From NCBI GenBank assembly GCA_947564465.1, contig CANOCV010000005.1, positions 1 to 64,000 on the forward strand: a stretch of 64,000 nucleotides of DNA, given 5' to 3'. How positions within the stretch are numbered: position 1 is the first letter of the stretch; every line of letters begins with the position of its first letter. Under the pieces are notes generated by a model. The model ran no database searches. It saw only the letters and a program-made list of their open reading frames with translations, and was not told where the DNA came from. This stretch comes from an uncultured Roseburia sp. (GTDB lineage: Bacteria > Bacillota > Clostridia > Lachnospirales > Lachnospiraceae). The position numbers were made by a program, and so were the translations under genes. Below are positions 43,467 through 52,270 of this stretch, piece by piece.

Positions 43467-45308
43467 TTATCTCTGCCCTTTTGGCGCCGTTTCCCCCTGC
43501 CGCTTTGAAGCATCCCCAGCCGTATACGGCAATATGATTGTCGATACTGTGCGGTCATCCTCCCCCCGTTTGATTTCTAGTCCGTACTCTTCGCCGTATA
43601 CCAGCTTAATCCGCAGATTCACATTGCGAATTCCGATAGAAGTATGGCGTCCCCGCTGCGTTGGCAGCTTCGTATCATCTCCGGCAAGGATTGCCTGCAT
43701 CCACTCAACATCCTCATCCGAAATCGGTTTGCCGTTGTTAATGACACGCAGATACACATTGCTCTCATCATGAAAAATTTTCAACTCTATGACGCCGTTC
43801 TTCACGGCCTCCACTCCGTGTACAATCGCATTCTCGACAATCGGCTGCAAAATCAGCGGCGGAACCTGTATCCCCAACAGTCCGTCGTCTATCTCGCGCT
43901 CAATCCTCAAGCGCTGTCCAAAACGCATAGACATAATATAAAAATAGGCGTCGGTGCAGTGCAGCTCCTCCGACAAATGGATTTCTTTTACATTGGCGCG
44001 ATTCATTCTGTAATCTAAAACCGTCCCAAGAGCCTCAATCATATTCGATACAACCGTGTCCCCGGACATCCTTGCCTGCCAATTCATCATTTCCAGCGTA
44101 TTATTCAAAAAATGCGGATTCATCTGCGCCTGAAGCGCCTGTATCTGTGCATCCTTTCTCTCCAGCTTCTCATTATAAACAGAATCAAATAAATATTTTA
44201 CCTGGTGAGACATTCTGTCAAATGCCTCCTTCAGGTCTAAAAATTCCTGATTCGGCATTTCCTCGCCCATTACCGTAACGCCGATTTCCCCCTCCTCCAT
44301 ACGCTTTGTGGCTTCCACCAGATTGCTGACCGGAATTTGAATCTGCCTCCTCAAAAAATAGATGCTGTACACCATCAGAGGCAAAAACAAAAGCATCATT
44401 CCCGCCGCCACCTCATAAACAGAATAGAGGCTGGAATATAAGACATCTCTCTTCATTGTCACGATAACCCCAATATGATAGCCGTCATAACTCTTTTCAT
44501 ACAGATAGGCATTATAATTCGCGTTTTTCGCCCGCTTTATCACACCGTTTCCTCTGCCGTCATACTGCCAGCGCATCTTTCCGAACAATTCTCTCTGTTC
44601 ATTCTCCAATGTCCCGGCATCATAGAACGTAATCCCGCCATTTGCATTCCCCACGCAGATCATCATACTCTGCTTCATGTCCTCCCCCACGTCCTGAAAA
44701 ATCTTGTCCCGATTCACCTCGACAAGAAATGTCCCGTACCGCTGATAATCGGACGTCGTATATAAATTCCGGACAATATATATTTTCCCGTTCAGAACCT
44801 TTACATAGGCATAGGAGGTATCCCTTTCCATAATTTCCTTCATCTCTTTCTGAACATTTTTTATGTAATCATTATAAAGCACTCCCGTACGGGAACCATA
44901 ACAATCCGGATTTTCGCTTCCAAACAGATAAAACGCATACATATTAAAACGCTCGTCCAGATAAAATTTTCCTCTTAAGCTGCTGTTTATATTCTGCAAA
45001 AATTCTGTCTGCGCCATACTGCCATCCTGATAGTTTTCCCAATTTAACTCCCAGGTTCTCTCATACGATGGGCGCTGACAGAGGCTGATCACCTCATCCA
45101 ACCGGATTGACATGATGGATGCGGTATTGGCCAGCTCCTTCTCCATCAGATTTTCAGCCTTATCTATAATCCCCCTCCGGTAGGAAATAATCGTAAATGT
45201 AAAAAACACTGCAATCGGAACGACCCAGCAAAGTATCATAAACGTTAGCAGGCGCTTATTCAACGACTTCAGTCCCGTTTTATCCTTAGCTCCAACTATC
45301 GGCCCCAT
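43467..45308 (-). CDS. YesM-like sensor histidine kinase
   Basis: 613 aa from ATG 45308 (MGPIVGAKDK), 6 bases after AAGGAG. Membrane segment near 20-40, a large external domain (about 45-290), second membrane segment near 290-315, HAMP (VEATKRMEEGEIGV), the His_kinase box QAQMNPHFLNNTLEMMNW (His near 397) and HATPase (LILQPIVENAIVHG; GRHTSIGIRNVNLRIKL). YesM kinases usually sense carbohydrate uptake through a binding protein and drive an AraC-type YesN regulator, as arranged here. Confidence 0.92.
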   Translation of the reverse strand: MGPIVGAKDKTGLKSLNKRLLTFMILCWVVPIAVFFTFTIISYRRGIIDKAENLMEKELANTASIMSIRLDEVISLCQRPSYERTWELNWENYQDGSMAQTEFLQNINSSLRGKFYLDERFNMYAFYLFGSENPDCYGSRTGVLYNDYIKNVQKEMKEIMERDTSYAYVKVLNGKIYIVRNLYTTSDYQRYGTFLVEVNRDKIFQDVGEDMKQSMMICVGNANGGITFYDAGTLENEQRELFGKMRWQYDGRGNGVIKRAKNANYNAYLYEKSYDGYHIGVIVTMKRDVLYSSLYSVYEVAAGMMLLFLPLMVYSIYFLRRQIQIPVSNLVEATKRMEEGEIGVTVMGEEMPNQEFLDLKEAFDRMSHQVKYLFDSVYNEKLERKDAQIQALQAQMNPHFLNNTLEMMNWQARMSGDTVVSNMIEALGTVLDYRMNRANVKEIHLSEELHCTDAYFYIMSMRFGQRLRIEREIDDGLLGIQVPPLILQPIVENAIVHGVEAVKNGVIELKIFHDESNVYLRVINNGKPISDEDVEWMQAILAGDDTKLPTQRGRHTSIGIRNVNLRIKLVYGEEYGLEIKRGEDDRTVSTIILPYTAGDASKRQGETAPKGQR

Positions 45309-45336
45309 AAAATTCTCCTTCATTTTTCATACTTAC

Positions 45337-45365
45337 AGCATACCATATTTTTAAAACATCGGCAA
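45337..45365 (-). promoter_or_regulatory. Promoter of the kinase/binding-protein/regulator operon
   Basis: TTGCCG (45360-45365), 17 bases, TATGCT (45337-45342), about 30 bp before the kinase start. The match is partial; it lies next to the divergent ABC-F promoter. Confidence 0.5.
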
Positions 45366-45373
45366 ACTCGTAA

Positions 45374-45402
45374 TTGACAACAAAAACACGTTATGCTATG
45401 AT
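45374..45402 (+). promoter_or_regulatory. Promoter of the ABC-F gene leader
   Basis: TTGACA (45374-45379), 17 bases, TATGAT (45397-45402). Transcription would begin near 45409, leaving a leader of about 280 nt before the ABC-F start. Confidence 0.75.
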
Positions 45403-45431
45403 GACCCTATCTTAAGGAGAGAGGTGAAAAG

Positions 45432-45443
45432 ATGCGGAGATAA
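45432..45443 (+). promoter_or_regulatory. Candidate three-codon leader peptide (MRR)
   Basis: ATG CGG AGA TAA follows the strong site GGAGAGAGGTG. Very short leader ORFs before ABC-F genes are used for antibiotic-sensed attenuation, because a drug-stalled ribosome covers the leader. Confidence 0.45.
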
Positions 45444-45471
45444 TTTACTTTTGATTACATGAAGCGTTCAG

Positions 45472-45615
45472 ACAGCAGGGGATTCCCCCGATTGCTGTTT
45501 TATCATGTTGCCAAAAGTGGATTATGTTCTCATAACCTCTCTTTTTGTGTGCGAAATTTTTATAGAACGGTGTCTGTATAGATATCTCCTAAATCATGAG
45601 GTTATAGTATGTAAT
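45472..45615 (+). promoter_or_regulatory. Attenuator region of the ABC-F leader
   Basis: A first hairpin (ACAGCA 45472-45477 with TGCTGT 45493-45498, followed by TTT) precedes a switch segment. ATAACCTCTC near 45531-45540 can pair with the leader site AGAGAGGT (45418-45425) or with GAGGTTAT (about 45598-45605) next to the main terminator. Mutually exclusive pairings of this kind are the hallmark of ribosome-mediated attenuation; this pairing is my reading by eye. Confidence 0.5.
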
Positions 45616-45647
45616 GGAACTGTTTGGCAGCAAATGGTTCCTTTTTT
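45616..45647 (+). terminator. Leader terminator before the ABC-F gene
   Basis: GGAAC/GTTCC closes a stem with inner TTTG/CAAA and a GCAG loop, then six T. It ends 40 bp before the ABC-F start codon. Confidence 0.75.
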
Positions 45648-45686
45648 GTCCCAAACGACAAAAGGACCGCGAAAGGAGAATGAAAT

Positions 45687-47213
45687 ATGGCACAAATTAA
45701 TGTAAGCAATCTAAGCTTTGCCTATGAGGGAAGCTTTGACAATATTTTTGAAAACGTATCGTTTTCGATTGATACAAACTGGAAGCTTGGCTTCATCGGA
45801 CGCAACGGAAAGGGCAAAACTACTCTTTTAAATCTATTGCAGGGAAAATACGAATACACGGGAACTATCAGCGCTTCCACGGTATTTGACTATTTTCCGT
45901 ACCGAATCAGCGCAGAGCAAACGCGTTTGCCTGCGGCTGACTTTATAAATGATATAAAGACGTGGTGTGAACCCTGGCGCGTAATATGCGAGCTGGAAGA
46001 ATTGTGCGAAAACGCGGAAATACTATACAGGCCGTTTCATACCTTAAGTCCCGGAGAACAGACTAAAATTTTGCTTGCGGTTTTGTTTTCCGGAGACAAT
46101 GACTTTCTGCTGATTGACGAACCGACAAATCACTTAGATTATGAATCCAGGACAAATGTCAAAAAATACCTGTCCTCAAAGAAAGGCTTCCTTCTTGTAT
46201 CGCACGACAGGGATTTGCTGGATGCCTGTGTAGACCATGTTCTTGTATTAAACAGGCAGACGCTTGAAATTCAAAACGGCAATTTTTCCTCCTGGTGGGA
46301 AAACAAACAGCGCAGGGATCAATTTGCCGTTTCCGAAAACGAAAAGCATCTTCGGGAAATCGCAAAACTCAATCAGGCGTCAAAACGCAGTTCGGAATGG
46401 GCCAATAAAAACGAGCGCACGAAAATCGGATTTGATCCGATAAAAGACCACGACAGATCTATAAGTGCAAGAGCCTATATCGGAGCCAAAACAAAAAAGA
46501 TGCAGAATAGGGTAACACAGATGCAGCGACGAATCCATCGCGAAATTGCAGAAAAAGAAAATCTCCTGTGCGATTTGGAGCAAACGACAGATTTAAAGCT
46601 GACGCCGCTTATCCATCACAAGAAAACACTCGTGAATATCAAAGAGTATTCCGTCCAGTACCAGGGTGCGTCTCATCCGGTTTTTACAGACCTGACCTTT
46701 CATATAGACAGCGGTGAACGGATTGCACTGCACGGCAAAAACGGATGCGGAAAATCCACACTGCTTAAAATGATTCTGGAAAAATCCATGCATACGGATA
46801 CCGGTATATCTGTGACGGAATCCGGCATCTGCGAGACTGTGGGCGGGCTGATCATTTCATATGTCAACCAGGATACCTCCATGTTAAAAGGCAGTATTTC
46901 TCAATTCTGCACACAGCATAACCTGAACGAAAGCTTATTCTGCGCCATCCTCAGACAGCTTGATATGGAACGCACCCAATTTCTAAAAAACATGGAGGAC
47001 TATTCTGCCGGACAGAAAAAGAAAATACTGATCGCCGCCAGCCTACTCACTCCGGCACATCTGTATGTATGGGACGAACCGCTAAATTATATCGATGTGT
47101 TTTCCCGAATGCAGATAGAAAAATTACTTTTGACCTACCAGCCGACGATGGTGTTTGTAGAACACGATGTACGCTTCCGTGAAAAAATAGCGACAAGAAC
47201 GATTGATTTATAA
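45687..47213 (+). CDS. Lsa-like ABC-F ribosome protection protein
   Basis: 508 aa, AAAGGAGAATGAAAT before ATG 45687. A soluble ATPase with two ABC domains and no membrane segment: Walker A GRNGKGKTT (about 39-47), signature TLSPGEQTK, Walker B FLLIDEPTNHLD, a charged arm/linker (about 190-300), second Walker A GKNGCGKST, signature YSAGQKKK and WDEPLNYID. The opening SFAYEGSFDNIFENVSFS with NWKLGFIGRNGKGKT resembles the Lsa/CplR branch, which dislodges lincosamides, streptogramins A and pleuromutilins from the ribosome. The drug spectrum here is not known. Controlled by the leader at 45409-45686. Confidence 0.9.
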   Translation: MAQINVSNLSFAYEGSFDNIFENVSFSIDTNWKLGFIGRNGKGKTTLLNLLQGKYEYTGTISASTVFDYFPYRISAEQTRLPAADFINDIKTWCEPWRVICELEELCENAEILYRPFHTLSPGEQTKILLAVLFSGDNDFLLIDEPTNHLDYESRTNVKKYLSSKKGFLLVSHDRDLLDACVDHVLVLNRQTLEIQNGNFSSWWENKQRRDQFAVSENEKHLREIAKLNQASKRSSEWANKNERTKIGFDPIKDHDRSISARAYIGAKTKKMQNRVTQMQRRIHREIAEKENLLCDLEQTTDLKLTPLIHHKKTLVNIKEYSVQYQGASHPVFTDLTFHIDSGERIALHGKNGCGKSTLLKMILEKSMHTDTGISVTESGICETVGGLIISYVNQDTSMLKGSISQFCTQHNLNESLFCAILRQLDMERTQFLKNMEDYSAGQKKKILIAASLLTPAHLYVWDEPLNYIDVFSRMQIEKLLLTYQPTMVFVEHDVRFREKIATRTIDL

Positions 47214-47247
47214 CCATGCGGGGAGATTCCTCCCCCGCATGGCTTTT
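47214..47247 (+). terminator. Terminator of the ABC-F gene
   Basis: CCATGCGGGG/CCCCGCATGG stem starting one base after the stop codon, then CTTTTC. Confidence 0.85.
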
Positions 47248-47254
47248 CAACATA

Positions 47255-47785
47255 TTATGCAAGTAATCTCCCGTCCAAATAAGAACATCTTGTCTTGTAT
47301 TCGGGATAGAACAACATCGTCAACTCATCATACGTGATTGCTGCACAATATATTTTATCAGCAATCATATCAAAATCTTCATTTCCTGTTTTGACGGGAC
47401 ATTTATTCTTATTGTTCACATAAGCAAGCTTTTCTTCATAACCATATCGATGATGGTTTGTTCCATGCTCTCTGTCTCGCAATACCATTTGCTGCACTAA
47501 TGTTTCATTGAGATTCATATTCGCAAGATGGCTGCTTATTAAAAAATCTTTTCTGTAGAGCTTGCCCAATGCCTGAATCTGAACAAACCAAAAACGATTC
47601 ACATTTTCCATAGACCAATTCTGATTTTCGATGTCCTCTTTCTTTTGCTGTAATTTCGCTCCTCTTGGTTCGTCTTTCGGAATGATAACATCTCTAATCT
47701 TGACTCAATCAACCTCCGGCAACAGAAAAATACAATTAATAAATTTGTCCAATTCTGTTATTACAGTTTCTTCGTTAATCTGCAT
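47255..47785 (-). pseudogene. Nucleotidyltransferase-like gene remnant with in-frame stop
   Basis: ATG 47785 has a good site (AAGGAG) and opens with MQINEETVITELDKFINCIF, but codon 27 is TGA (47705-47707). The same frame then continues to 47255 (VKIRDVIIPKDEP, then NRFWFVQIQALGKLYRKDF, LVLRD-like and HHRYGYEEKLAYV). The C-terminal part resembles small antibiotic-type nucleotidyltransferases, and the part that would hold the catalytic GS-D-D motif is missing, which points to an internal deletion. Family assignment is tentative. Confidence 0.55.
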
Positions 47786-47896
47786 ACAAACTCCTTCTTT
47801 CTATATATCCAAACACTTTGATAACGAACCAGTTTATTTCATTAAACTTCAAACAGATTATACTTCTGGATCTTCACAATTTTTCCTCTCAAAAAT

Positions 47897-48394
47897 CTAT
47901 GAAATGATTTGATGCATAATTTCATAAAACTCATCCTTAGCATATTGCTCCATATACGGACTGTGACCGCATTTATCTAACACATAGGTTTCGCATGCAA
48001 CCTCTACTTCCTGCAATGATATGGTTATTCCATTTACCGGATAAGGGTTCGTTGCCCCTTGTATCAAATAAAGTTTACACTTAATGCTTCTAAACGAGTC
48101 TGATATTTTCCCACTTGTTCTTAACCGGGCAGTTTCACTGCAAATAGTATTATGCATTTCACTATCTACTTTGTCTGCTTTATGTAGTTCGCTATCTTGC
48201 AAACAGTAGTTATCAGACTTCTGAAATAAAAGCGATATTCTTTTCATATCTTCATCAGTAGCCTTATTGTTGATTAGCCTTTCATAAATTGCACTTTCTT
48301 TACATACCTCTCTTCGCAATGCCTCAAAAATATTTTCATATTCTCTGATTTTTCCAGCAGGAATTGCAAATGTCTCTTTCATGTCTTTTTCCAA
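47897..48394 (-). pseudogene. Alpha/beta hydrolase C-terminal fragment
   Basis: 165 codons. The end looks like the last third of an alpha/beta hydrolase (KLYLIQGATNPYP, then YVLDKCGHSPYMEQYAKDEF with the catalytic-type His), but the nucleophile Ser half is absent and the ORF has no good ribosome site. Probably a 5'-truncated remnant. Confidence 0.55.
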
Positions 48395-48443
48395 TCATTT
48401 TGCATTTGAATATTATAATGAGTTTGCTGATTCCGAATCTGTA

Positions 48444-48791
48444 TTAGTTAGGGAAACTTCTAAAATAGATTATATTTCTATCAGGATCGTAAAAGCTCAT
48501 ATTAACAGCTCCCCAAGGACGCTTCGTAGGTTTTTCAATTATTTCAACTCCCATTTCAAGCAACTTTTGATATTCCGCATCTATATCACCTACAGTAAAT
48601 GCTAAGCTAATATTCTGATTATTGTTATTCTTATGTGAACTATCATTATATATCGTAAATTGTGTTTCTTCACTTATTAGTGTTTGATGTGTTTCATCAT
48701 TACTACCATTATCTATTTCAAATAATTGTTTATAAAAATTTGCAAGTTTAATCACATCGTTTGTGTTTAGACACACTTCACCAATTCTCAT
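48444..48791 (-). CDS. VOC-family (glyoxalase/bleomycin-resistance fold) protein
   Basis: 115 aa, ATG 48791 after GGAG and AGGTG. Beta-alpha-beta-beta-beta modules: MRIGEVCLNTNDVIKLANFY at the start and FYDPDRNIIYFRSF at the end. Full length for a single-domain VOC protein. Substrate unknown. AT-rich relative to the housekeeping genes, like its remnant neighbours. Confidence 0.8.
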   Translation of the reverse strand: MRIGEVCLNTNDVIKLANFYKQLFEIDNGSNDETHQTLISEETQFTIYNDSSHKNNNNQNISLAFTVGDIDAEYQKLLEMGVEIIEKPTKRPWGAVNMSFYDPDRNIIYFRSFPN

Positions 48792-48836
48792 ATATACACC
48801 TCATTCTCCACATGTAATAGATATTTTCCTTATATC

Positions 48837-49029
48837 TTACTTAAAGACATCTGTATTAAAAACTTCTAATAAATTTCCAACACCAGTAACTCCTTCTGGA
48901 ATTTCTCTACCTCCTCAATTTATCCCTAACCTTTCCAGTATCAAATATCTCTTGTGCTACCTTCTTAATCACTTCTCCATCTTCATGCACAACTGTACCA
49001 TAAAAATCTATGAATACCGCTTTAACCAT
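48837..49029 (-). pseudogene. HAD-family hydrolase remnant
   Basis: The opening MVKAVFIDFYGTVVHEDG is a HAD motif I (DFYGT) and runs 40 codons to a stop. In another frame, the last 23 codons (EIPEGVTGVGNLLEVF, NTDVFK-stop at 48837) look like a HAD C-terminus. Most of the middle of the gene is gone. Confidence 0.6.
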
Positions 49030-49056
49030 TCATATTTGCTCTTCACAACTTGATAT

Positions 49057-49701
49057 TTATTTAATCCCTTCCCATTCATCCATGAATTCTGCGATATAAT
49101 CTTTCATATATGTTTCTCTGGCTTTTGCAATATCTTTTGCCGTGCATGTATTCATCAATTCAGTCAATCTAAACAACTTTTCATAAAAGTGATTAATTGT
49201 TGTAGATATGTGATTATTATATTCTTCTTTTCCCATATCCATATTGGGTTTGATATCCGGATGATGCATCAATCTGTTATGATTTCCACCATAAGCAAAA
49301 GCTCTAGCTATTCCTATAGCCCCTATTGCATCCAATCGGTCGGCATCTTGCACACATTTTCCCTCTAAGTTCTTTGGTATAACTGACTCTTTTCCTGCAT
49401 ATGAAATTTCATCTATAATTTGACATATCTCACAAATAGTTATTTCATCAATATTATTCTCCATCAAAAAACTTCGTGCATTTGCTTTTTCTGCATGTGT
49501 ATTCGGCGACATTTTTATATCATCAACATCATGTAATAATGCCGCAAGTTGTACGATTTCCAAATTTGCATTTTCTTTTTCAGCAATATGTGTTGCCATT
49601 CTAAAAACACGAAAAGTATGAAAATAATCATGACCACTATAATCATTTTCAAATATTTTTTTCACATACTCCAATGCTTGATTAATTATTTCTCTATTCA
49701 T
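49057..49701 (-). CDS. HD-domain phosphohydrolase
   Basis: 214 aa. Conserved HD residues: GHDYFHTFRVFRMA (first His), ALLHDVDDIK (HD) and QDADRLDAIGAIGIARAF (late Asp). This is the YedJ/YpgQ-like branch that hydrolyses nucleotides or related phosphates. The ribosome site (GGTGAT) is weak but the protein is full length. AT-rich. Confidence 0.85.
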   Translation of the reverse strand: MNREIINQALEYVKKIFENDYSGHDYFHTFRVFRMATHIAEKENANLEIVQLAALLHDVDDIKMSPNTHAEKANARSFLMENNIDEITICEICQIIDEISYAGKESVIPKNLEGKCVQDADRLDAIGAIGIARAFAYGGNHNRLMHHPDIKPNMDMGKEEYNNHISTTINHFYEKLFRLTELMNTCTAKDIAKARETYMKDYIAEFMDEWEGIK

Positions 49702-49940
49702 AAATCACCATTAAGTTGTTAAGGAAAAAATCGGAGTTGGCGAGCAAAGTCGCGTCCCTTTAACCACTATCTATCCAAATTTATGAATTTTTAAATCTTT
49801 AATTCATCATTTTGGACATAAGAATAAACATTCACAATTCCTTTTTTTGATTTCCTATCAGCCCATTTATACGCCCTCATATTCTACCCGCTGTCAAATC
49901 TAAGCATCCAAACCTTGCCGAAAACGACTTTACTTCGCAA
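49702..49940. other. Intergenic stretch without a recognised element
   Basis: AT-rich. A GCGA/TCGC mini-hairpin with a T run (about 49716-49753) may be a weak terminator. No ORF or repeat that I can support; it could be decayed gene sequence. Confidence 0.4.
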
Positions 49941-50306
49941 CTATCCCAGTTCCAAAATTTCCCTCTGTTTTTTCTTGCTAAGACCTTCAAGCACCAATTG
50001 GTATGATTTATCCAAAAAATCTTTGACCAATTCGTCCGGAACCTCTCCGTCCGGTCGAATGGAATTCCAATGTACCTTATTCATGTAATACCCGGGAACT
50101 ATGTCCTTATACTGCGCTCTGAAAAAATCTCCCTCTGACGGTTCCAATTTCAATGTAATATAATATGGCTCATCATTCTCGCCCAGGCAGATTGCAGCGA
50201 ACATTTTCCCGCCAATCTGGTAACGAATCCAATTCCATTCCTCCTTAAAATCTTTTGTAACGCCTTTTTTCGCCAATAAATAATCATCGATCCATGTATA
50301 TCTCAT
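49941..50306 (-). CDS. MmcQ/YjbR family protein
   Basis: 121 aa. Typical segments: YQIGGKMFAAICLGE, YYITLKLEPSEGDFFRAQY, NKVHWNSIRPDGEVPDE and LDKSYQLVLEGLSKK. This is a CyaY-like fold called DNA-binding in annotations; its role is unknown. Its ATG overlaps the acyltransferase stop (ATGA), so translation is coupled. Confidence 0.88.
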   Translation of the reverse strand: MRYTWIDDYLLAKKGVTKDFKEEWNWIRYQIGGKMFAAICLGENDEPYYITLKLEPSEGDFFRAQYKDIVPGYYMNKVHWNSIRPDGEVPDELVKDFLDKSYQLVLEGLSKKKQREILELG

Positions 50307-51358
50307 ATCCTATTCCTCTCTGCGAATTGATTTTTAACACTGAAAACAAAATGATAAGCCAACACCGACAGCACAAAGCTTCCGATACCGATTCCCAACA
50401 CCTGTACAGCCATATTGCCGCTCATCCGCACAATATAGTACGCAAGTACAACCAGAATAGACTGATGTAACAGATAAATCGGATACGACGCCCTGTTAAA
50501 ATATTCCGTAAATCTTGTCCTCTTATTCAAAAAACGCTTTCCGAAAACCAGCAAAACTAATATTGTATTCCACCCAATATAGTTGACCCACAGATCTCCG
50601 TAGTAATCAAAATTATAATACAACGCCACCAGCGCAATGGTTCCGATTACGCATAAAACCGCCAGCCATTTTATTTTTGCCTCCAGCTTTTCTATGACTA
50701 AGTCATTGCTTAACACATAATATCCGATTAAATATAAGGTCAAATCCTTTCCGATGCTATAACCTCCAAAGTTTCCTATATAGTACATAAGCCATATTGG
50801 AACAAACAGAAAGAAAATTCCAGGCACAGGCATTTTCCCCGTGCGGTCTGCGACCCTCTCATATGGTACAAATCGAAACAAAATCAATGTAACCATTGAA
50901 ATGAAAAACAAAAATAAAATAAACCAAAGATGTCCCGGCGTAAGTGCTCCGTCATAACCGCTGAAATCCGTAAGATGCGTGAAAAAATATTTCCAATGTT
51001 CAAAAAAACTGCCCTTATAACCGTCAAAATATTTTCTCGCATACAGAGTTTGAAATGGAACGAGCAATATCATTCCACCCAAAAACGGAAACAGAAGCTT
51101 TTGAATCCTCTGCCTGATAAATTGTTTTGTTGTCCGTATTTCTAAAGCATATCTTGCGCTCATCCCCGCCAAAACAAAAAGTATTGGCATAAACCATGGA
51201 TTCACCAATACAATCAATGTACTTAACAGTTTGTTTTCGCCCTGCCATATGTAAAAACCCGAACCAAAGTTGTTCCAGATCATAAACGTATGTACCGGAA
51301 ACAACAGAAGAATCGTCAGATTCCGCAGATTATCAATATAATATTTCCTCTTTCCCAT
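50303..51358 (-). CDS. Membrane acyltransferase, family 3
   Basis: 351 aa with about ten membrane helices. It opens with RKYYIDNLRNLTILLLFPVH, including the His used by this family, and contains LTPGHLWFILFLFF. Such proteins O-acylate surface polysaccharides or other exported molecules. Substrate unknown. First of a coupled pair with the MmcQ/YjbR gene. Confidence 0.85.
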   Translation of the reverse strand: MGKRKYYIDNLRNLTILLLFPVHTFMIWNNFGSGFYIWQGENKLLSTLIVLVNPWFMPILFVLAGMSARYALEIRTTKQFIRQRIQKLLFPFLGGMILLVPFQTLYARKYFDGYKGSFFEHWKYFFTHLTDFSGYDGALTPGHLWFILFLFFISMVTLILFRFVPYERVADRTGKMPVPGIFFLFVPIWLMYYIGNFGGYSIGKDLTLYLIGYYVLSNDLVIEKLEAKIKWLAVLCVIGTIALVALYYNFDYYGDLWVNYIGWNTILVLLVFGKRFLNKRTRFTEYFNRASYPIYLLHQSILVVLAYYIVRMSGNMAVQVLGIGIGSFVLSVLAYHFVFSVKNQFAERNRI

Positions 51359-51364
51359 GTCCCA

Positions 51365-51691
51365 TTACCAGTCCCGCTCGCCGATCGCATCCTCCACATC
51401 AATACCGATATCAAACCAACGCAGTATATACTCCACTGTTTCACCGATACTTTCCCTCGCGCCGGTTTCTAATTCGCTGTCATTGTCCTCAAATTCCTCC
51501 TGCAAATCATTGATTGCCAGCGTCATTTCGTCGAATTTTTCCTGTATTTTTTCTAAATCCCTTTCTCCTGTCTCCAGAAAAGCAATCACGTTCTGCAACA
51601 AAATCTTTATCTTATCTACCAGAAAATTCGGAAAATACCCGTCCCGATACATATCCTCAAGCAGCTTGTAATCCTCATCAAATTTTTTCAT
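51365..51691 (-). CDS. DUF5713-like protein
   Basis: 108 aa from ATG 51691 (MKKFDEDYKLLEDMYRDGY), 6 bases after GGAGG. Highly acidic and helical, with FLVDKIKILLQNVI and WFDIGIDVEDAIGERDW at the end. Resembles DUF5713 proteins by its opening; function unknown. Its ribosome site lies in the stop region of the gene upstream. Confidence 0.65.
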   Translation of the reverse strand: MKKFDEDYKLLEDMYRDGYFPNFLVDKIKILLQNVIAFLETGERDLEKIQEKFDEMTLAINDLQEEFEDNDSELETGARESIGETVEYILRWFDIGIDVEDAIGERDW

Positions 51692-51693
51692 AT

Positions 51694-52191
51694 TCATCCT
51701 CCATATAATTCTTTTCTTAATTTTCCGCAAATCGCAGCCATTTCCATCATATCTTCTTCCGACTCCATTTCGCTTAAATCATAGGCGAGCGGTGCAGACA
51801 CAAAATCCTCCAGAGTCCTGTTTATTAACTCGTGCTCCTCCGGCATGGCTGTAATACAAACGTCAGGCACAACGGCCTCCTCCAAATCGCCCCCAAATAA
51901 TTCATCCAGGTTAACACTTCCGCTTATTTTACACTCTAAAAGCAAAGCGGCAAGGTCGGTGACAAGAGCAATCGCATAATGGATATCGCGCTCCCATCCT
52001 TCGGAATCCGTAAACGTCAAAGGAACATCCGGCTCCCGAAAATCACCATGCAGATTATCCAGCCCAAAATCGGAAAATATCTCTGCCAAAGGTATTTCCT
52101 TCTTTTGCTTTCCTGCTAAGTGCTCTACAAGCGTCAAACTGTCATCCGTATCGCCGATGTAATTTCCCCAATACTTCTTTGCAATATACAT
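51694..52191 (-). CDS. Acidic protein of unknown function
   Basis: 165 aa, GGAGGAAGGAA before ATG 52191. MYIAKKYWGNYIGDTDDSL, EIPLAEIFSDFGLDN and ELINRTLEDFVSAPL are visible; no signal peptide or membrane segment. Acidic single-domain proteins like this, paired with DUF5713, are sometimes immunity or anti-toxin-like proteins, but nothing here proves it. Confidence 0.65.
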   Translation of the reverse strand: MYIAKKYWGNYIGDTDDSLTLVEHLAGKQKKEIPLAEIFSDFGLDNLHGDFREPDVPLTFTDSEGWERDIHYAIALVTDLAALLLECKISGSVNLDELFGGDLEEAVVPDVCITAMPEEHELINRTLEDFVSAPLAYDLSEMESEEDMMEMAAICGKLRKELYGG

Positions 52192-52270
52192 TTCCTTCCT
52201 CCAGTCTGCCTGTTTTCAATTTTATCTTATCACACCGCCTGATAATTATCCATATGCTATTCCACTTCTC

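Noticed and set aside
45505..45705. 66-aa ORF in the ABC-F leader
   Set aside because: Overlaps the leader terminator and the ABC-F start and lacks a ribosome site; the MRR mini-ORF fits attenuation better.
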